Below, piece after piece: positions 36,027 through 47,357 of a stretch of DNA of 64,000 nt. Position 1 is the stretch's first letter. Every line of letters starts with the position of its first letter. The translations under genes were made by a program, and so were the position numbers. Source of the stretch: Ulva prolifera (lineage: Eukaryota > Chlorophyta > Ulvophyceae > Ulvales > Ulvaceae); assembly GCA_023078555.1 (NCBI GenBank), contig CM041200.1, positions 124,001 through 188,000 on the forward strand, read 5' to 3'. The notes beneath the pieces were generated by a model. That model was not told where the DNA came from. It worked only from the letters and a program-made list of their open reading frames with translations, and ran no database searches.

Positions 36027-36997
36027 TCATCCCGCCGCCTTCACTTCGGGGGTAGTTGCAGCCACTGGACCTTTCTTTCCGCTAGCCAGATAGCTGTCAA
36101 GCTGAACTTTCAATTGCTCGGTGTACTTCTTGTAGTAAGCAATTTCTTCTCCATGTTTCTTTTCCTCAAATTGCCGCCGTTCATTCTCCCGTACTTCAAT
36201 AGCTTCACACTTCAGTTTGAGTTCCGCCACTTGCCGCTCGAGATCGCTCTTATCTGACTCCAAGGCCTGCGTTGCTGATCCTGGTGAGATGGTTTACAAG
36301 GTGTAGTTAGTGCAGAGCGTTATTCTATACCTACATAGCTATACCTGAATGCGTGATTCCATCTCCGATTTGCCTTGTTCAGTCTGAAGGGCCTTGCGCA
36401 TACCAAAGGCCACAGCAGACTCGTAAAGCGTCTGGTACGCTGCAATGGTCATCCGCATCTCGTCTCTCACTCGCAACAGCAGCAGGCCCCGCTCGGCGCA
36501 GTTGATGGTGACCTGGCGGATAATCTCATCAAAACATTGGGCATAGAGCTCCTCACGTACAGGACATATTCCAGTTTCTCGTGCTTGCCTTTGTTGTAGT
36601 CGCCGATCGAGAATTTCCTGGAGATGGATGACATCCAGTCGTGTTGCTGGTGTGGACGCTACGTATTGCACCCAAAGCTGCCCATCGCGTGTCCATTCAC
36701 GCGGTGGCAATATTCGGTTCAGAATGTCCTCCGTTTGCGTCATGCCTTTGTTTTCTACTGGAGGGAGAGTCCCCTGCGAAGGGGTGTTGAGATGAATCCG
36801 TATGCTTTTAGCGTGTGCCAGATACGTCGAAGCAGACCCCACAAGTATCGCCGGTGCATCTTTCTGCAGACGGATGCAGAGCAATTGGCGCACGAGGTGG
36901 ATCCTGGAGTCACCTTTTTAGACATACGCTTATCTGTGCCTCCGCTGACTTGCATAGCGGTGTCATACTTCACCAAGCTTTGCAATGGCGGAATCAT
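36027..36997 (-). CDS. DNALI1: p28 inner-arm dynein light chain (DNALI1/IDA4)
   Basis: p28 is the light chain that binds a subset of single-headed inner-arm dyneins in cilia and flagella. Three exons on the minus strand, 36997-36914, 36863-36345 and 36266-36027, all in phase 0, give 280 residues (family about 250-280). The start MIPPLQSLVKYDTAM matches MIPP..SL.KYD of the human protein; an upstream in-frame Met at 37036 is less likely. The middle is strikingly conserved: ILPPREW, RLDVIHLQE, RQARETGICPVREELY, QCFDEIIRQVTINCAERGLL and LRVRDEMRMTIAAYQTLYES. The last exon is a coiled coil (ERRQFEEKKHGEEIAYYKK) ending in a short Lys/Ala-rich tail. The joins SRIQ/ALESDK and MSKK/KDAP restore the family alignment. 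Together with PF16 this shows that the organism keeps motile-axoneme genes. Confidence 0.95.
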
Positions 36998-37548
36998 GGC
37001 TGTTGTCTTCGCCAGATTTTCAGGCTGATATCGCACTTGGCGAGACCGTCAGCTACGTCGTGACTGTGCCTTGAACAAGTCGGAGCGCGGAAGAAAGGGG
37101 CTTACGGATAGGAGGCTCAGCTAGAGGATTCGACAGAACGGAAGCAGTTACTGTATGTTAACATGAATCATATGAATGCCGCGTTTGGCTTGCTTTCACA
37201 TCCCCGCGAGGACGCTGCCGTTCCCGCGACATGTAGACTTTGCGGGTACGCATGTGGCTGGTGCACGCAGGGTCACTAGTGGTGATTGATTAATTGTGGC
37301 AACTTATGGCAACACGCACACACTTTGAGATCAGAGTCGTGTACTTGCAACCTTTGTTGCTACAAGCGTGTTGTTACGCGCCGATCAGTAAGCATGCGGG
37401 TGGAAATGCGTTCTAGGCGACTGCAAGTCTGTATTGATGTGCTCCTCGTCCAAAATGATCCTCAAGGGAAGCACATATTCACCATTATTGTGAAGGGTTA
37501 GTGTTCTGGCTGTTCCGAAACCTGATAGCTGAAGTTCGTGACTGAAGC
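36998..37548. promoter_or_regulatory. Shared intergenic region of a divergent gene pair (p28 / TGD1)
   Basis: 551 bp between the p28 start and the first candidate TGD1 start. No convincing element is seen. Confidence 0.35.
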
Positions 37549-38826
37549 ATGGTGACAGTGCACGCACGAGGTGCACCCCCCAAAATACGAGCACCATGTA
37601 CTTCCGCGCGCCCAAAGACCCTCCAGACGCCTCCCAGTAGATCAAGGTCTACTCAACAGGGCTATTCAGCAGCGGGAGGCGGTGCATCACTCCGTATGCA
37701 AGGCCCATCTGGTGCGTTTGCAGCTTCAGTGCATGAATGAAGCAGCTGCAAAAGCGGTACATTCATCAGGAGCATTTCGATATGATCTACAGATGACTCC
37801 AAGAACAGTTCGCTGGAGAATTGTCAAGATCATGTTCCCAATCCGGCCACACAACGCAGCAGGTTTCAGCTCCCAAAGTGGCTCTTGAGGACTGCGGCAG
37901 CATTTATACTATCCGGACAGGTATCTTTGCGTATACTAAGTGGTAGGATTCACTGGAAGAATACCCTGGAGCAGCTCAAGCTGGTCGGTCCACGCTCTCT
38001 TGGCGTAGCTCTTCTGACAGCTGGTTTTGTGGGAATGGTGTTCACGATCCAGGTGTGAGGTGGCTTACAATGTACAATGCAGGTGAACAACATACAGTGC
38101 AGGTGATCCACAAAGCACTTCTTGACTTTCACTGAGGTAGTTGCGCAGTTTGTCCGGGAGTTTGCAAAGCTTGGTCTCACAAGATCTGTTGGTGGAGTTC
38201 TAGCGCTCGCATTGGCACGGGAGCTCACCCCTGTCGTCACGTCGATTATTTTGGCTGGACGTGTCGGCAGTGCCTTTGCGGCAGAATTGGGAACAATGTC
38301 GGTGAGAATTCATTCTTTTGGCCTGCAACGTCTGTCGTGCATGCAACAGTTGATACATGGCTGGCATGCCAATTGATACACGTGTTTGCAGGTATCAGAG
38401 CAGATGGACTCATTGCGAATGCTGGGATCGGATCCGATAGATTACTTGGTGACACCTCGAGTGCTGGCTTGTATGATTGCGGGGCCAGTTCTTAATGTTC
38501 TATGCTTTGCAATGGGCATCGGTGCTTCTGTCCTGCTTGCAGAAGTGGTGTATGATGTGTCAGCAAACATCATATTGGATTCAGTGGCAAATGCATTGAC
38601 ATCATTTGATATCATCACATCATGCATCAAGGCTGTTGTCTTTGGTACGCTTATCAGCTGTGTGAGCTGTTCCTGGGGCTTCACAACCACTGGCGGAGCC
38701 AAAGGAGTTGGAGAGTCCACAACGAGCGCTGTAGTAATCTCCCTTGTTTTGATTTTTATCGCCGATTTTTTCCTTTCGTTCCTGTTCTTCCAGGGCAGTG
38801 GTGATGCTCTGCGGCAATGCATGTGA
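37549..38826 (+). CDS. TGD1: TGD1, MlaE-type permease of the chloroplast TGD lipid importer
   Basis: TGD1 is the permease of the TGD1-2-3 ABC complex that moves lipid from the ER into plastids across the inner envelope. The conserved exons are one ending at 38052 (from about 37863), 38149-38301 and 38392-38826, joined in phase 0. They read [85 protein letters not shown] then [19 protein letters not shown], and [18 protein letters not shown], close to Arabidopsis TGD1 throughout; the ending [14 protein letters not shown] corresponds to FFFQGAGDSLKNCV. The final half is strongly hydrophobic with several membrane spans. The N-terminus is uncertain: the frame opening at 37549 is rich in Ser, Arg and Pro and suits a chloroplast transit peptide, but its join to the conserved exon (between 37740 and 37863) could not be fixed. 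Confidence 0.93.
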
Positions 38827-41226
38827 GGATCGGATACTACAGTACACTGTCTCAATGGCTGGTATAAGCCTGTGCAGTCAAAGAAGAACCAAGCTGATGT
38901 GTAAGTTGACGCTTTATGGCTCTTTCGGACCCTGGCACCGCATTTGTCTATGCTGTCGTGGATGCTCATAACTTTTCAAGCCAATGCAATACGCTTTAGC
39001 TTCCTTTTCACTTGTATGTAGCGCTGCTGAATGATGCTTACACCCATGTCAAACCACAAGATACGGAGAACTGAGCTGATGTAATAATGTGAAAATTTGT
39101 AAATCCAGGACTGAATCAAACCCAAGAAATGTAATGCTGTGCTGCAATTACGATGCTAATCATGTTCAATGACACAGAAGGACAGCAATGTAAGTGGTTG
39201 TCGTGCTCGGTAGCAGACGCGACCTGCTACACCTGATGTTCCTTGGAACCATGTTCCCTCAGGCAGCCACATGATACAGGGCGCTGCCTCCCATGCCAGC
39301 GCTTGCCACATTCACATTCGGCAGCAGCTATGCCCATCAGCCATGCACACAGCGCAGAGGGCATGCCTGGAGCTGGCGCCTGGGGTGATACATGTGTGTA
39401 TGCCACACATTATTCTATATGTCATCATGTATACAAATCGACACTGACACCATGTTGAACCACGTTCTCATAGGCCCGGGCCAGGCCACTGTGACCGCAC
39501 AATCAATAACATAGCCTTAGTGCTTCATGTGTAGATACAGCAGCATTTCAGCATGACAGATTGCATACTGGTCTACTGTAAGCTGAATCATCTCCATGCC
39601 CAATTGCAAGCACCTCACTCATGCATGATGAGCATCCAATAGTGATCTACATGAACTCTGCAGGCCTCCCCATTGAAATGGCACATGGCTCACTTCTGTA
39701 CAGCATAGGGCTTGGAGGCCTCCATTCACCTTGAGCTATGATATAGTGATCACTCATGAGCACTGCTGCATCGCTTATTCACTTGCGCTGATGTATGCTT
39801 TGAAATGTTGGCAATCTATAGTTCCCAAGAGTGTGTGTGATCAGCGATTGCCAGACTTTACTAGTGCATTGCAATTCCCTCATGTCCCGATGGCAGGGCA
39901 AATACCTGTGTGAATATGGCTTATGTGCTACTCACGCCATCATGGCATCGGAAGAAAAACGTGCTTGCACAACCGGAGCGTTGGCTTTCCACAGAACCAA
40001 CAGCCCGTTTCCCTTTGGCTAGTATCATACTGTAAACAAAATTACATACAATCACTGTCCATATCATGTGAGGCTACGATTTGGGTTGCTGTGTGACAAT
40101 GCTGTTGACAACAAAGTCTTCTGCCCACCTGCTGCCTCCTGGTGAAGCTTGGCTTTGATCAAGTTTGTCGATGAGTGTTCGATTGTCACCATAACAAGGC
40201 ACAGCTAAGCTTTGCTTTTTTGTGGTTGTAGAAAGAACGGTGTTGTGCACTCAGCTTCACAGAGCAGCTGGCATCAAGCCATATACATGGTGTGTGTTGG
40301 AGTCTGTCAAGTGTTGCCTGCGCAAAGAAAACTTGCGATGTGTACTTACAGTTTCTATACACATAGTGACAAGGTAGCCATATGATCAGATGGGTGGCAA
40401 GTGCTGACATGGAGCTGTCGGGAGCGCTGCCTCTCCTTACAGAGCTCGGTCGCTCATCCGTATGTGCTACTGATACTGCACCACCATAGCTACAGTGGCA
40501 TTGCCACATATTCCCAAGCCTGCTGTGTTTGCGATAGATTGTAACCGGGCTGTGAGCCACATTTGCGCGGCATTGATTGCCCCCATGTGATGCGGCCAGT
40601 CAGGAGGCGAATGATAGGACTCCTGCTAACTAACGATAATAATTTCCAGCCCGAATGGGTCATCTTTGATGGATTTGTACCGTGCAATATTCTGAGCATG
40701 TGAACCTTGCAGCCTCGAGGCTCAGTGCCACTGCTACCTTGACCTAGCTGCGTGTGCTTCCATTTCGTAGCAGACATGATCATGCCAGAAATCGTGGCCT
40801 GTGGTGGAGAAAGCTCGACCTTAGAGCTTCAGCTTACTGCAGGCGTTGTTGCATGCACAATGACCGTGTTGTACTGTCAATGTGCCCCCAACATGAGAGC
40901 AGCTGCAACACTATTGCACATGCACAATGCACATACACATGTTCAATGGGTTGAGGTCAATTTAAGAACTACCCCATCTTTCGGGAGATCGTGTTCGCGA
41001 TCCTGTGTGTGCTGTGGAGAATGGGAGCAGCCGGTCGTGACCACCTTGCATGGCACAGGTGAATTGCGTGGTTGTCTGGAGGAGGTTCTCACCCCTTCGG
41101 CGAACCGGTCGGTAGGTGAGATACAAACGAAGACTGTGATGCAGAAATTCGAGGGAGTCCAGTTTCACTGTCATTTCCGGTGAGGTCGAAATCTTCTGTA
41201 CGCTGTTTACAATGTACAAGACTCTA
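38827..41226. other. Intergenic region, nothing recognised
   Basis: About 2.4 kb between TGD1 and the hAT element. The longest frame (40752-41183, plus, 143 codons) is Cys-rich but matches no family I know. No tRNA or repeat was seen. Confidence 0.4.
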
Positions 41227-41234
41227 CATGCCAC
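41227..41234. repeat. Left target-site duplication of the hAT element (8 bp)
   Basis: CATGCCAC, identical to 43138-43145 on the right side. The shared sequence can be extended to CTCTACATGCCAC because the right terminal repeat happens to end in CTCTA. Confidence 0.85.
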
Positions 41235-43137
41235 GAGAGCTGTAAATTTGATTTTGGAAGCACGATTTAATGGTAATTGACAGACCTAAACCAAAATAAA
41301 AGTAAAATACGCCCGAAAAGCTTTACTTTCGATGTGTTTTAAAATGGTGCTTTGCCTCTTCACCATTAAAATTGTTCAACACGTCGAAGAGGCATTTTCT
41401 GCCAATTGCATGGCACAAACACGGCACGGACACGTCCACAACCACCTACATACATCTATTGCACGACCCACCATCTATCTGCATTGCCTGAGCAACTTGA
41501 CGACGATGGAGATGCTCCTAGGCTGTCAGAATCTGGGTCACATGCAACAGAGCCCGTGTTCTGCATCACCAACTCCTCCTCATACACTTCATCAACAAAT
41601 TCGAGCAGGCTGATGAAGCGTGGCGCTTCAACAACAGCAGCATCATGTTTGTTCATGAGATGCGCGTTCATCTTCGCGCACACTGTCGTTGCAAGCATCT
41701 TGTTCTTCATTGACCTTCGCTTGGCGGTCAAGTTGTCTCCAAATGAGTTCCACAGCCTCTCAACAGCTGTAGAGGAGGGCTCTGCAGACATCGCTCTGAT
41801 TGCAGCCTCTCTCAACGAATACTTTTTCTGGGACTTGATGCATCCGAAAGGCAACAGGCAGTCTACCATCTACCACCACCTGCTTCAACCTGCGATCATC
41901 TATGTGCAAGTGCTTTAGAGTCTTAGTCTCATGCACACCAATAAATGCTCTGGGAGCTCCCGACAGGAGAGCAGCCTTGATATCACAAAGGGAAAGGGAG
42001 ATGTTACTTTCACGGCGTTGTTGAACAATGGTATGATTGTCAGTGAGCACCAAGTCCGCCACGTTTCACAGAGCAGTGTCAGCTGATTCAATGTTTTTTG
42101 TTTTTTTGTTTGTTTTTTAAAGTCTGTATTTCCAACCTTCTTGCCGTCAACAGGTCCACCAATTATTGACTCAGACTTGACAAAAGATCTATTGCTGGGA
42201 CCAGGATCGAGCAGCAATGCAAGATAGCATAAGAGCTCACATGATTTGCTCGTGCCTTCAACAGACGCTGAAGTTCAGCCATCTGGTGCTCAGACTTGAA
42301 CAACATACTTTCCCCCTTAAATTCCATAGCATCGACTGCTCTGCTGAGTTTGCGTGGCAACAGGACGGAAACAAGCTGAATTGCTGCTCAAGGTCGGAAT
42401 GGCTGCTGCGACAGCTGAGTTCAGATCTACATACTCGGCTGCAGACTTCCAAAGACAGGGTCTTGAACCTGTTTGAATACGGTTGCATGTTTTTGGTTTC
42501 TGGAAACTCCATCAGGCATCGGCCTGGTAGAAGATTCTCCACCTTTGGCCTCGCTGTTCTTATCCGCCTTCTTTCCGACTTTGGTCTTCTTCTTAGAAGC
42601 TTTCTGGGCTGGCTTGCGCTTTTTAGCAACACCACGAGACGCAACAGCAGTCGCGGCTGGCCTTCTGCGCTTACCGGGACCACCAACATCTGCCAGATCA
42701 TCCAGACTCTCCTCGTCAGAACTTTCAGTTTCTTGTTGAGAGTCAGCAGGGTGCTTGTCTTTTGTCATGTCTGGAACTTGCAGCTGCCAATTCAAACAGA
42801 GGTCTAGAGTTCCTGGTTCCTGAAGCATGAGCAAGTGCACGGCGGCACAGATAAGTTGCCAGCCAACAGTAGGTGAGTGGCTGCAACTGAGCTTTATAAC
42901 ACGTGCTTTGCTAGTATTGTTTGTCCTATGAGGTTGGTCAAAGTCATCTCGATACAGCCCTTTGGGGCTTCACTATTTAATTTTACTTTCAAAGCCCGAT
43001 CAAGATTAAAAAGTGTTAAAGATAAATGTAAACTGGCCCCCTTCAGCGCCTCTCACGCGATGTAACGTTAAAATAGGTCACTAAAGTAGCTTATTAAAAT
43101 TGATTAAAATGGGGTTAAAACTAAATTTACAGCTCTA
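41235..43137 (-). mobile_element. hAT-superfamily DNA transposon, 1.9 kb
   Basis: The element is bounded by inverted repeats: 5' GAGAGCTGTAAATTT at 41235 and, read on the other strand from 43137, TAGAGCTGTAAATTT. It is flanked on both sides by the 8-bp duplication CATGCCAC (41227-41234 and 43138-43145). An 8-bp duplication is the signature of hAT elements. Inside, a minus-strand frame encodes a hAT-type C-terminal dimerisation region. The coding content is too short and broken for a full transposase of 600 or more residues, so this copy is probably non-autonomous or decayed. Its subterminal regions are AT-rich. Confidence 0.85.
41456..42840 (-). pseudogene. hAT transposase remnant
   Basis: Three minus-strand frames inside the transposon. 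The upstream one (42840-42427) is Lys/Arg-rich, with GPGKRRRPAA and KKRKPAQKASKKKTK, nuclear-localisation-like. The next (42360-42163) has EHQMAELQRLLKARAN. The last (41869-41456) contains SAEPSSTAVERLWNSFGDNL and TAKRRSMKNKM followed by CAKMNAHL, resembling the C-terminal hAT dimerisation region (S...ER.FS..G.....KR..L.....L....NL). Frames do not connect without introns or breaks. No catalytic core was recognised, so I call it a remnant. The plus-strand frame 41406-41918 is its shadow. Confidence 0.6.
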
Positions 43138-43145
43138 CATGCCAC
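43138..43145. repeat. Right target-site duplication of the hAT element (8 bp)
   Basis: CATGCCAC, immediately after the right terminal inverted repeat and identical to 41227-41234. Confidence 0.85.
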
Positions 43146-43371
43146 TTCCTGTTTGCGGCCATTCTCACGAGCCCACGTGCAATACATGCACGTGCTCAAC
43201 CCCGCTTGCTCGGTGAGATCTCCTGCAATATCGCTCTGTGATCACAAAGACTTCCGTAAGCGAGGGCTGCCGCCTGTGCCGATCAAAACGTAAGGACACA
43301 TGCACATTCGAATTGCAAAACGGTGAGGGGTTCATCTGTGCCTGTTCATGTCGTGTCGTGTGTCAGACAGC

Positions 43372-44198
43372 ATGATCGCAACTCGTACACAGACACATGC
43401 CCTGGCCCACTCGCGGCTCTCGAGCGCACGTCCTGCTCGGAAGAGCATTGCCGTTCGTGCCGAGGGTGGGTTTGATGTGGATAAGTTCGTGGAAGGTCTC
43501 CCTGCACCTGTCGAATACTGCTATGCCGGGGCTGCCTGGGGTGCGGATCAGGCTGTCACTTGCCTTGTATGTCTGAACCGCCAAGCTTTGTTTGACCTGT
43601 CTTTTAGTCTACGGCTGTTCTGGACAGTGCCCACCGACTTTACTCGTGGTGTTGAGGCCATATTCCACCTCATGTCGTTGCAGTTCAAGAACTCGCTTGG
43701 CTGCGACCGATACTACAGTTGATGTAATGTTTGACGTGAAGCACGATTGTGTTCCTGTGAAATGAAATCTTCGAATTTATATGCTGTTCGATCATTGCTC
43801 TCTTCTTCGTGCATGACCATGTCGCGCAAGAACCCGTCGATGAAGAATTGGTCGACGGGTTAGCTACGATGTGCAGGCTTCACTATCTTAACTTGGACAA
43901 CGCCATTGAACTTCGTTGGTAAATCGGTCGTTCTTCTCCATCTCCTGTGCGCCCTGACCAGCGTCGCCCGGCTTGGGGCAATCGCACGGCCGGATCAAGC
44001 CACAGGTGCGCCTTGCGATCCGATTGAGAGGCACCTGCACTGTCATTAGGCGGCCCCCGAAACCTTTGAAGGCCTGTCTTTCTCCGATGCATTCATTTCC
44101 ATGCAGGTGAGTCCGAGGCGGCCAAGGCTTTCGGAAAAGGGTTGCTGACAGGACCATTCAACGTCGGATGGCTTGGGGTCGACAGGTTCAAAAAGTGA
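43372..44198 (+). CDS. Unidentified small protein with a plastid-transit-like N-terminus (multi-exon, tentative)
   Basis: The frame from ATG 43372 encodes MIATRTQTHALAHSRLSSAR, then PARKSIAVRAEGGFDVDKF: Ala/Ser/Arg-rich and acid-free up to VRAE, the usual shape of an algal chloroplast transit peptide and cleavage site. It continues EGLPAPVEYCYAGAAWGAD before a possible donor (GTATGT at about 43567). A second likely exon after CAG at about 44107 reads ESEAAKAFGKGLLTGPFNVG then WLGVDRFKK and stops at 44196-44198. Between them a short exon near 43877-43918 is possible. The whole would be a small protein with hydrophobic stretches, suggestive of a thylakoid subunit, but I do not recognise the family and the exon joins are guesses. 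Confidence 0.4.
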
Positions 44199-46089
44199 GT
44201 CGTCTCTACCTGCCAAGTACACAGTTGCATGGCGTGACTCTGGTAACAGTAGATCATACTAGCTCATCACGTGTTACCCAGCCTGGGAGGTAGCCGGGGT
44301 GTTGAAATTGTAAAACAGTTTGGGCGCTGGTAAGGTGGGTGATCACGGATGTTTGGTGTGTCGATCGATGGTCGCTCTCAGAAAATACTGGGCCGTGTAT
44401 GCCAACGCAGGTGGTGGTCCATATCTACTTTCTCTGTTCTTCTCTTTTCGCCAATCCATAGTGTTTGCTTATAGAGTCCTGAAAATCAAGATGTGGCGAT
44501 TGCACTTGAGGCACTTGTTTTCCTTGGTTGGCCTAGTCGACTTGAAAATGTATGACTGCGGATGACCTGGGTCTCTAACTACAGTATTAGCTTGTATCTA
44601 TCTGTTTATGTGTCCGGCGGCGGTCCCGTTCCGGCCTCGACTGCGCCTTGGGACTTCGGCTTCGCATCGATGCATCTGCTTCTAAAAACTCCGCGACGCA
44701 GGTCGCTTCTCGTTGTTGGTATCTGCAGCGGAATCGGCCGTCGAAGCTGCGCTACACCTTTGGCCACGCGGCTCGCAAAATCGTTGCGCCACGGCCGCTT
44801 CGGGCGCACCTGAGGCGTCACAAATTCTAATTTATATATGTATCAGGCAAACATATACCCAAAGATATCAGAGGTGATGTATGCCATCAGGGTACCCGCC
44901 TCGGATCATATTCCACGTCACAGTTGTGCACAAATGCTTCATGCATATGTGTGCGGATATTACCAACATCCTATCTTGTTTGGGTTAGAGGTTAGGGGTT
45001 TCTCCCACCGCACCTCATTTCACATACCAATCGCACATTCCATACCGCCTTATGCCGCAGACCGCTAGTGCTATGGCGTTCTTGCGCAGCATGGTGCCTA
45101 ACATGCCAGCGGCGAATGCACAGTCATGGAAGGCGCTGGCGGACGCCAAGGTTGCAGCGCCGACGTCCATGCCAATTATTTCCGATTTTTGCGTTGGCAT
45201 GCATCTCGACCTTGTTGTATGGGTGACTGAACTCGCACAATACCAAATCCAAATGCCCGCAGGGAATCTCCAGATCTCGTGGGACGCCGCACCATGATCC
45301 GTTTGGAGATCAACGTGCATCGCAATTCCAGAGCTGCATAGAGCTATCAGTAGCGAGGACATCACAAAGCAGGGTTGGGCCTAGACACATATATTCCAAG
45401 TGTTTTGCTGTGATCGACACAATTACCTTTGGCCAATTGGGGCGCAACTGTTCCAAACATTCCACTGTGTATTGCGTTGTTACCTTTGTGTGTCCTTCTT
45501 GTCGTTCTTGTACGCTCGCTAGGGTGCCTAGCTCCCTGCGCTACCCGATCAGTGAACACCAGCCCGCGTGTTAGAAGACGAATTCTAGCTCTCTATATAG
45601 GTCGAACAACGTCATGGTTCAAGTATCTGACTCAAATATTGGCCATGCATGTGTGATCCCAGATCTCAGGGGTCATGTGCTAAGTACTACGCACATATGC
45701 TTAATATTTCGCCCAACTAAACTTCCGGTATGATGCTTCCACTCGCGCTTGCATTCGAACAGGTATGGAGAAACATCATTGATGTGAAATACACGGTCGT
45801 ACAATATATACCAGCAGCAATCACAGAGCACAACCCCACCGATGCATTATTTGCCTTGAACATCATATCTACAATGGACATGCACATCAACTTCAAGCAT
45901 CCACGTATGGTCATCACGGTTCCCAACCCAAAGCACCTAAGCAAAGAGAAAGGAAAGTTGTGGTGGCACGTCATACACATTCATTAGACCAAAGTCACCT
46001 CTGAGACAAGTGACTTGGATGATTTTTCAATGTCAACGTGAACTCAAGTCGCTCACAAAGAATGCACGCAAAGGCACACTGCCGTTGTA
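44199..46089. other. Intergenic region, nothing recognised
   Basis: No gene I can support. The frame 45730-45987 (plus, 85 codons) has a plausible composition but no recognised motif. The right end abuts a truncated family-A LTR. Confidence 0.35.
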
Positions 46090-46210
46090 TGTCACAATGC
46101 ATGAGCTTACGGGCAACAATGTGGTGACAGTTGCTCCCATGCACGGATCGATCCGCGGAGCGAGTGCAGGGGATAGTCGCCTGTGGGATTGTCCCGGAGT
46201 AATGGGGGAG
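46090..46210 (+). repeat. Family-A LTR fragment (first 121 bp)
   Basis: Begins TGTCACAATGCATGAGC and follows the start of the family-A LTR at 57099 for about 120 bases, with scattered changes. It is cut at 46210, where the older family-B LTR begins. Confidence 0.75.
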
Positions 46211-46585
46211 TGTTATAAACGAGAATCTATTATGTGTGCATTGGGAGGTTAGTAGTGCCTATACTTGGAGACTCGCCAGGTCGTACGAAAGGTCACTACA
46301 CAGATCAGAGAATATACTGCACTGGATGCAAGACAATGCAAGAACCTATGGAAGATGTACGAGAAAGGTTACTTCAGACTTGGGCGCATACGACTATATG
46401 CGACCATTCGTGCATGTCTACCGTGGCCCAATGACAATGGCCCGGGGCGAGCCGCTAACGGAGCGCCCCAAGTATGCTCATGCATATTATCCTAACATAA
46501 CACGGTCTGGGCCCTTGTCCACCATACCCATGCGCAGACTTGCGCGTCATGCATTGTAGGTGTACCTAGACACTGACTTATGACA
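46211..46585 (-). repeat. Family-B LTR, older copy (3' LTR of the split element)
   Basis: Starts TGTTATAAAC and ends CTTATGACA on the plus strand. It aligns with the 394-bp family-B LTR over its length (shared blocks near ACTCGCCAGGTCGTACG, ATGCTCATGCATAT and TCCTAACATAACA) but is clearly diverged. The bases inward, CTCCCCTAGAAGG, are a polypurine tract on the minus strand, as in the intact element. It is the 3' LTR of the older, interrupted element. Confidence 0.8.
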
Positions 46586-46590
46586 CTCCC

Positions 46591-46958
46591 CTAGAAGGTG
46601 TTCTGATCTTGAATTAGATGCAGCTTCTCTCGAACGTGCTTCAATGCAAGTCCAGGCAAAACCTTAGTGAAGACATCAGCTAACTGATCTCCGGTCCCTA
46701 CCCATTGCACTTGGATCTCATCCGCCTCTACAAATTCTCGGACCCGTAGGTGCCGCACTCGAATATGTTTGGACCTATCACTAGCAATTGGGTTGTTTGC
46801 AAGGATACTCGCACTTTTATTACCTCCCCAAAGCATCGGTTTTTCTGGACGAAGATGCAAGTCTAGCAACAATTGCTTGGCCCACATCAACTCGTTTGCT
46901 GCACTACTCATTGCTATCAATTCTGCCTCGGTCGTATCACCAGCTGTGATCGCTTGTC
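46591..46958 (-). pseudogene. Older family-B Copia pol, RNase H end (left part of the split element)
   Basis: A frame reading IAMSSAANELMWAKQLLLDL, then SDRSKHIRVRHLRVREFVEA and GDQLADVFTKVLPGL: the C-terminal part of Copia RNase H. It is followed by the polypurine tract and the older LTR. Its upstream half continues at 53805 on the far side of the inserted younger element. Confidence 0.88.
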
Positions 46959-47352
46959 TGTTATAAGCAAGGACCTATGCGCAGCATTCATCAAGCTAGC
47001 TAGTGGGCTGCAGAGCCGTTACCTGTGGAGCACTCAGGTCGTACGTCGGCAATGCACAGATCAAGGGATGTACTGTAATGCAGTGAGGCAATACAGGAAC
47101 CACGTAAGACTGTAAGAGAATGGTTACAGTAGACTTGGAGGCACATGACTATATGCCACCGATCAGTCAAGTCTACAGCGGTCATAATCACAGTGACCGC
47201 ACACAATCCTCACATGGATTGTGCTGGATTATGCTCATGCATATGATCATGCATATGTCCTAACATAACAGGAGTTGGGCCCGTGGCCACCACACTCATG
47301 TGCGTACTTGCACGTCATGCATTTTGTCCCAAGATGGACCTCATTTATGACA
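46959..47352 (-). repeat. Family-B 3' LTR, 394 bp
   Basis: On the plus strand it begins TGTTATAAGCAAGG and ends CATTTATGACA. It differs from the 5' LTR at 53406-53799 at four bases. The preceding TTGTC is the target duplication. Confidence 0.95.
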
Positions 47353-47357
47353 CTCCC

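Noticed and set aside
41406-41918. 170-codon plus-strand open frame inside the hAT element
   Set aside because: Antisense to the hAT dimerisation-like frame, which has the recognisable motif.
45730-45987. 85-codon plus-strand open frame
   Set aside because: Reasonable composition but no motif, neighbour or splice support.
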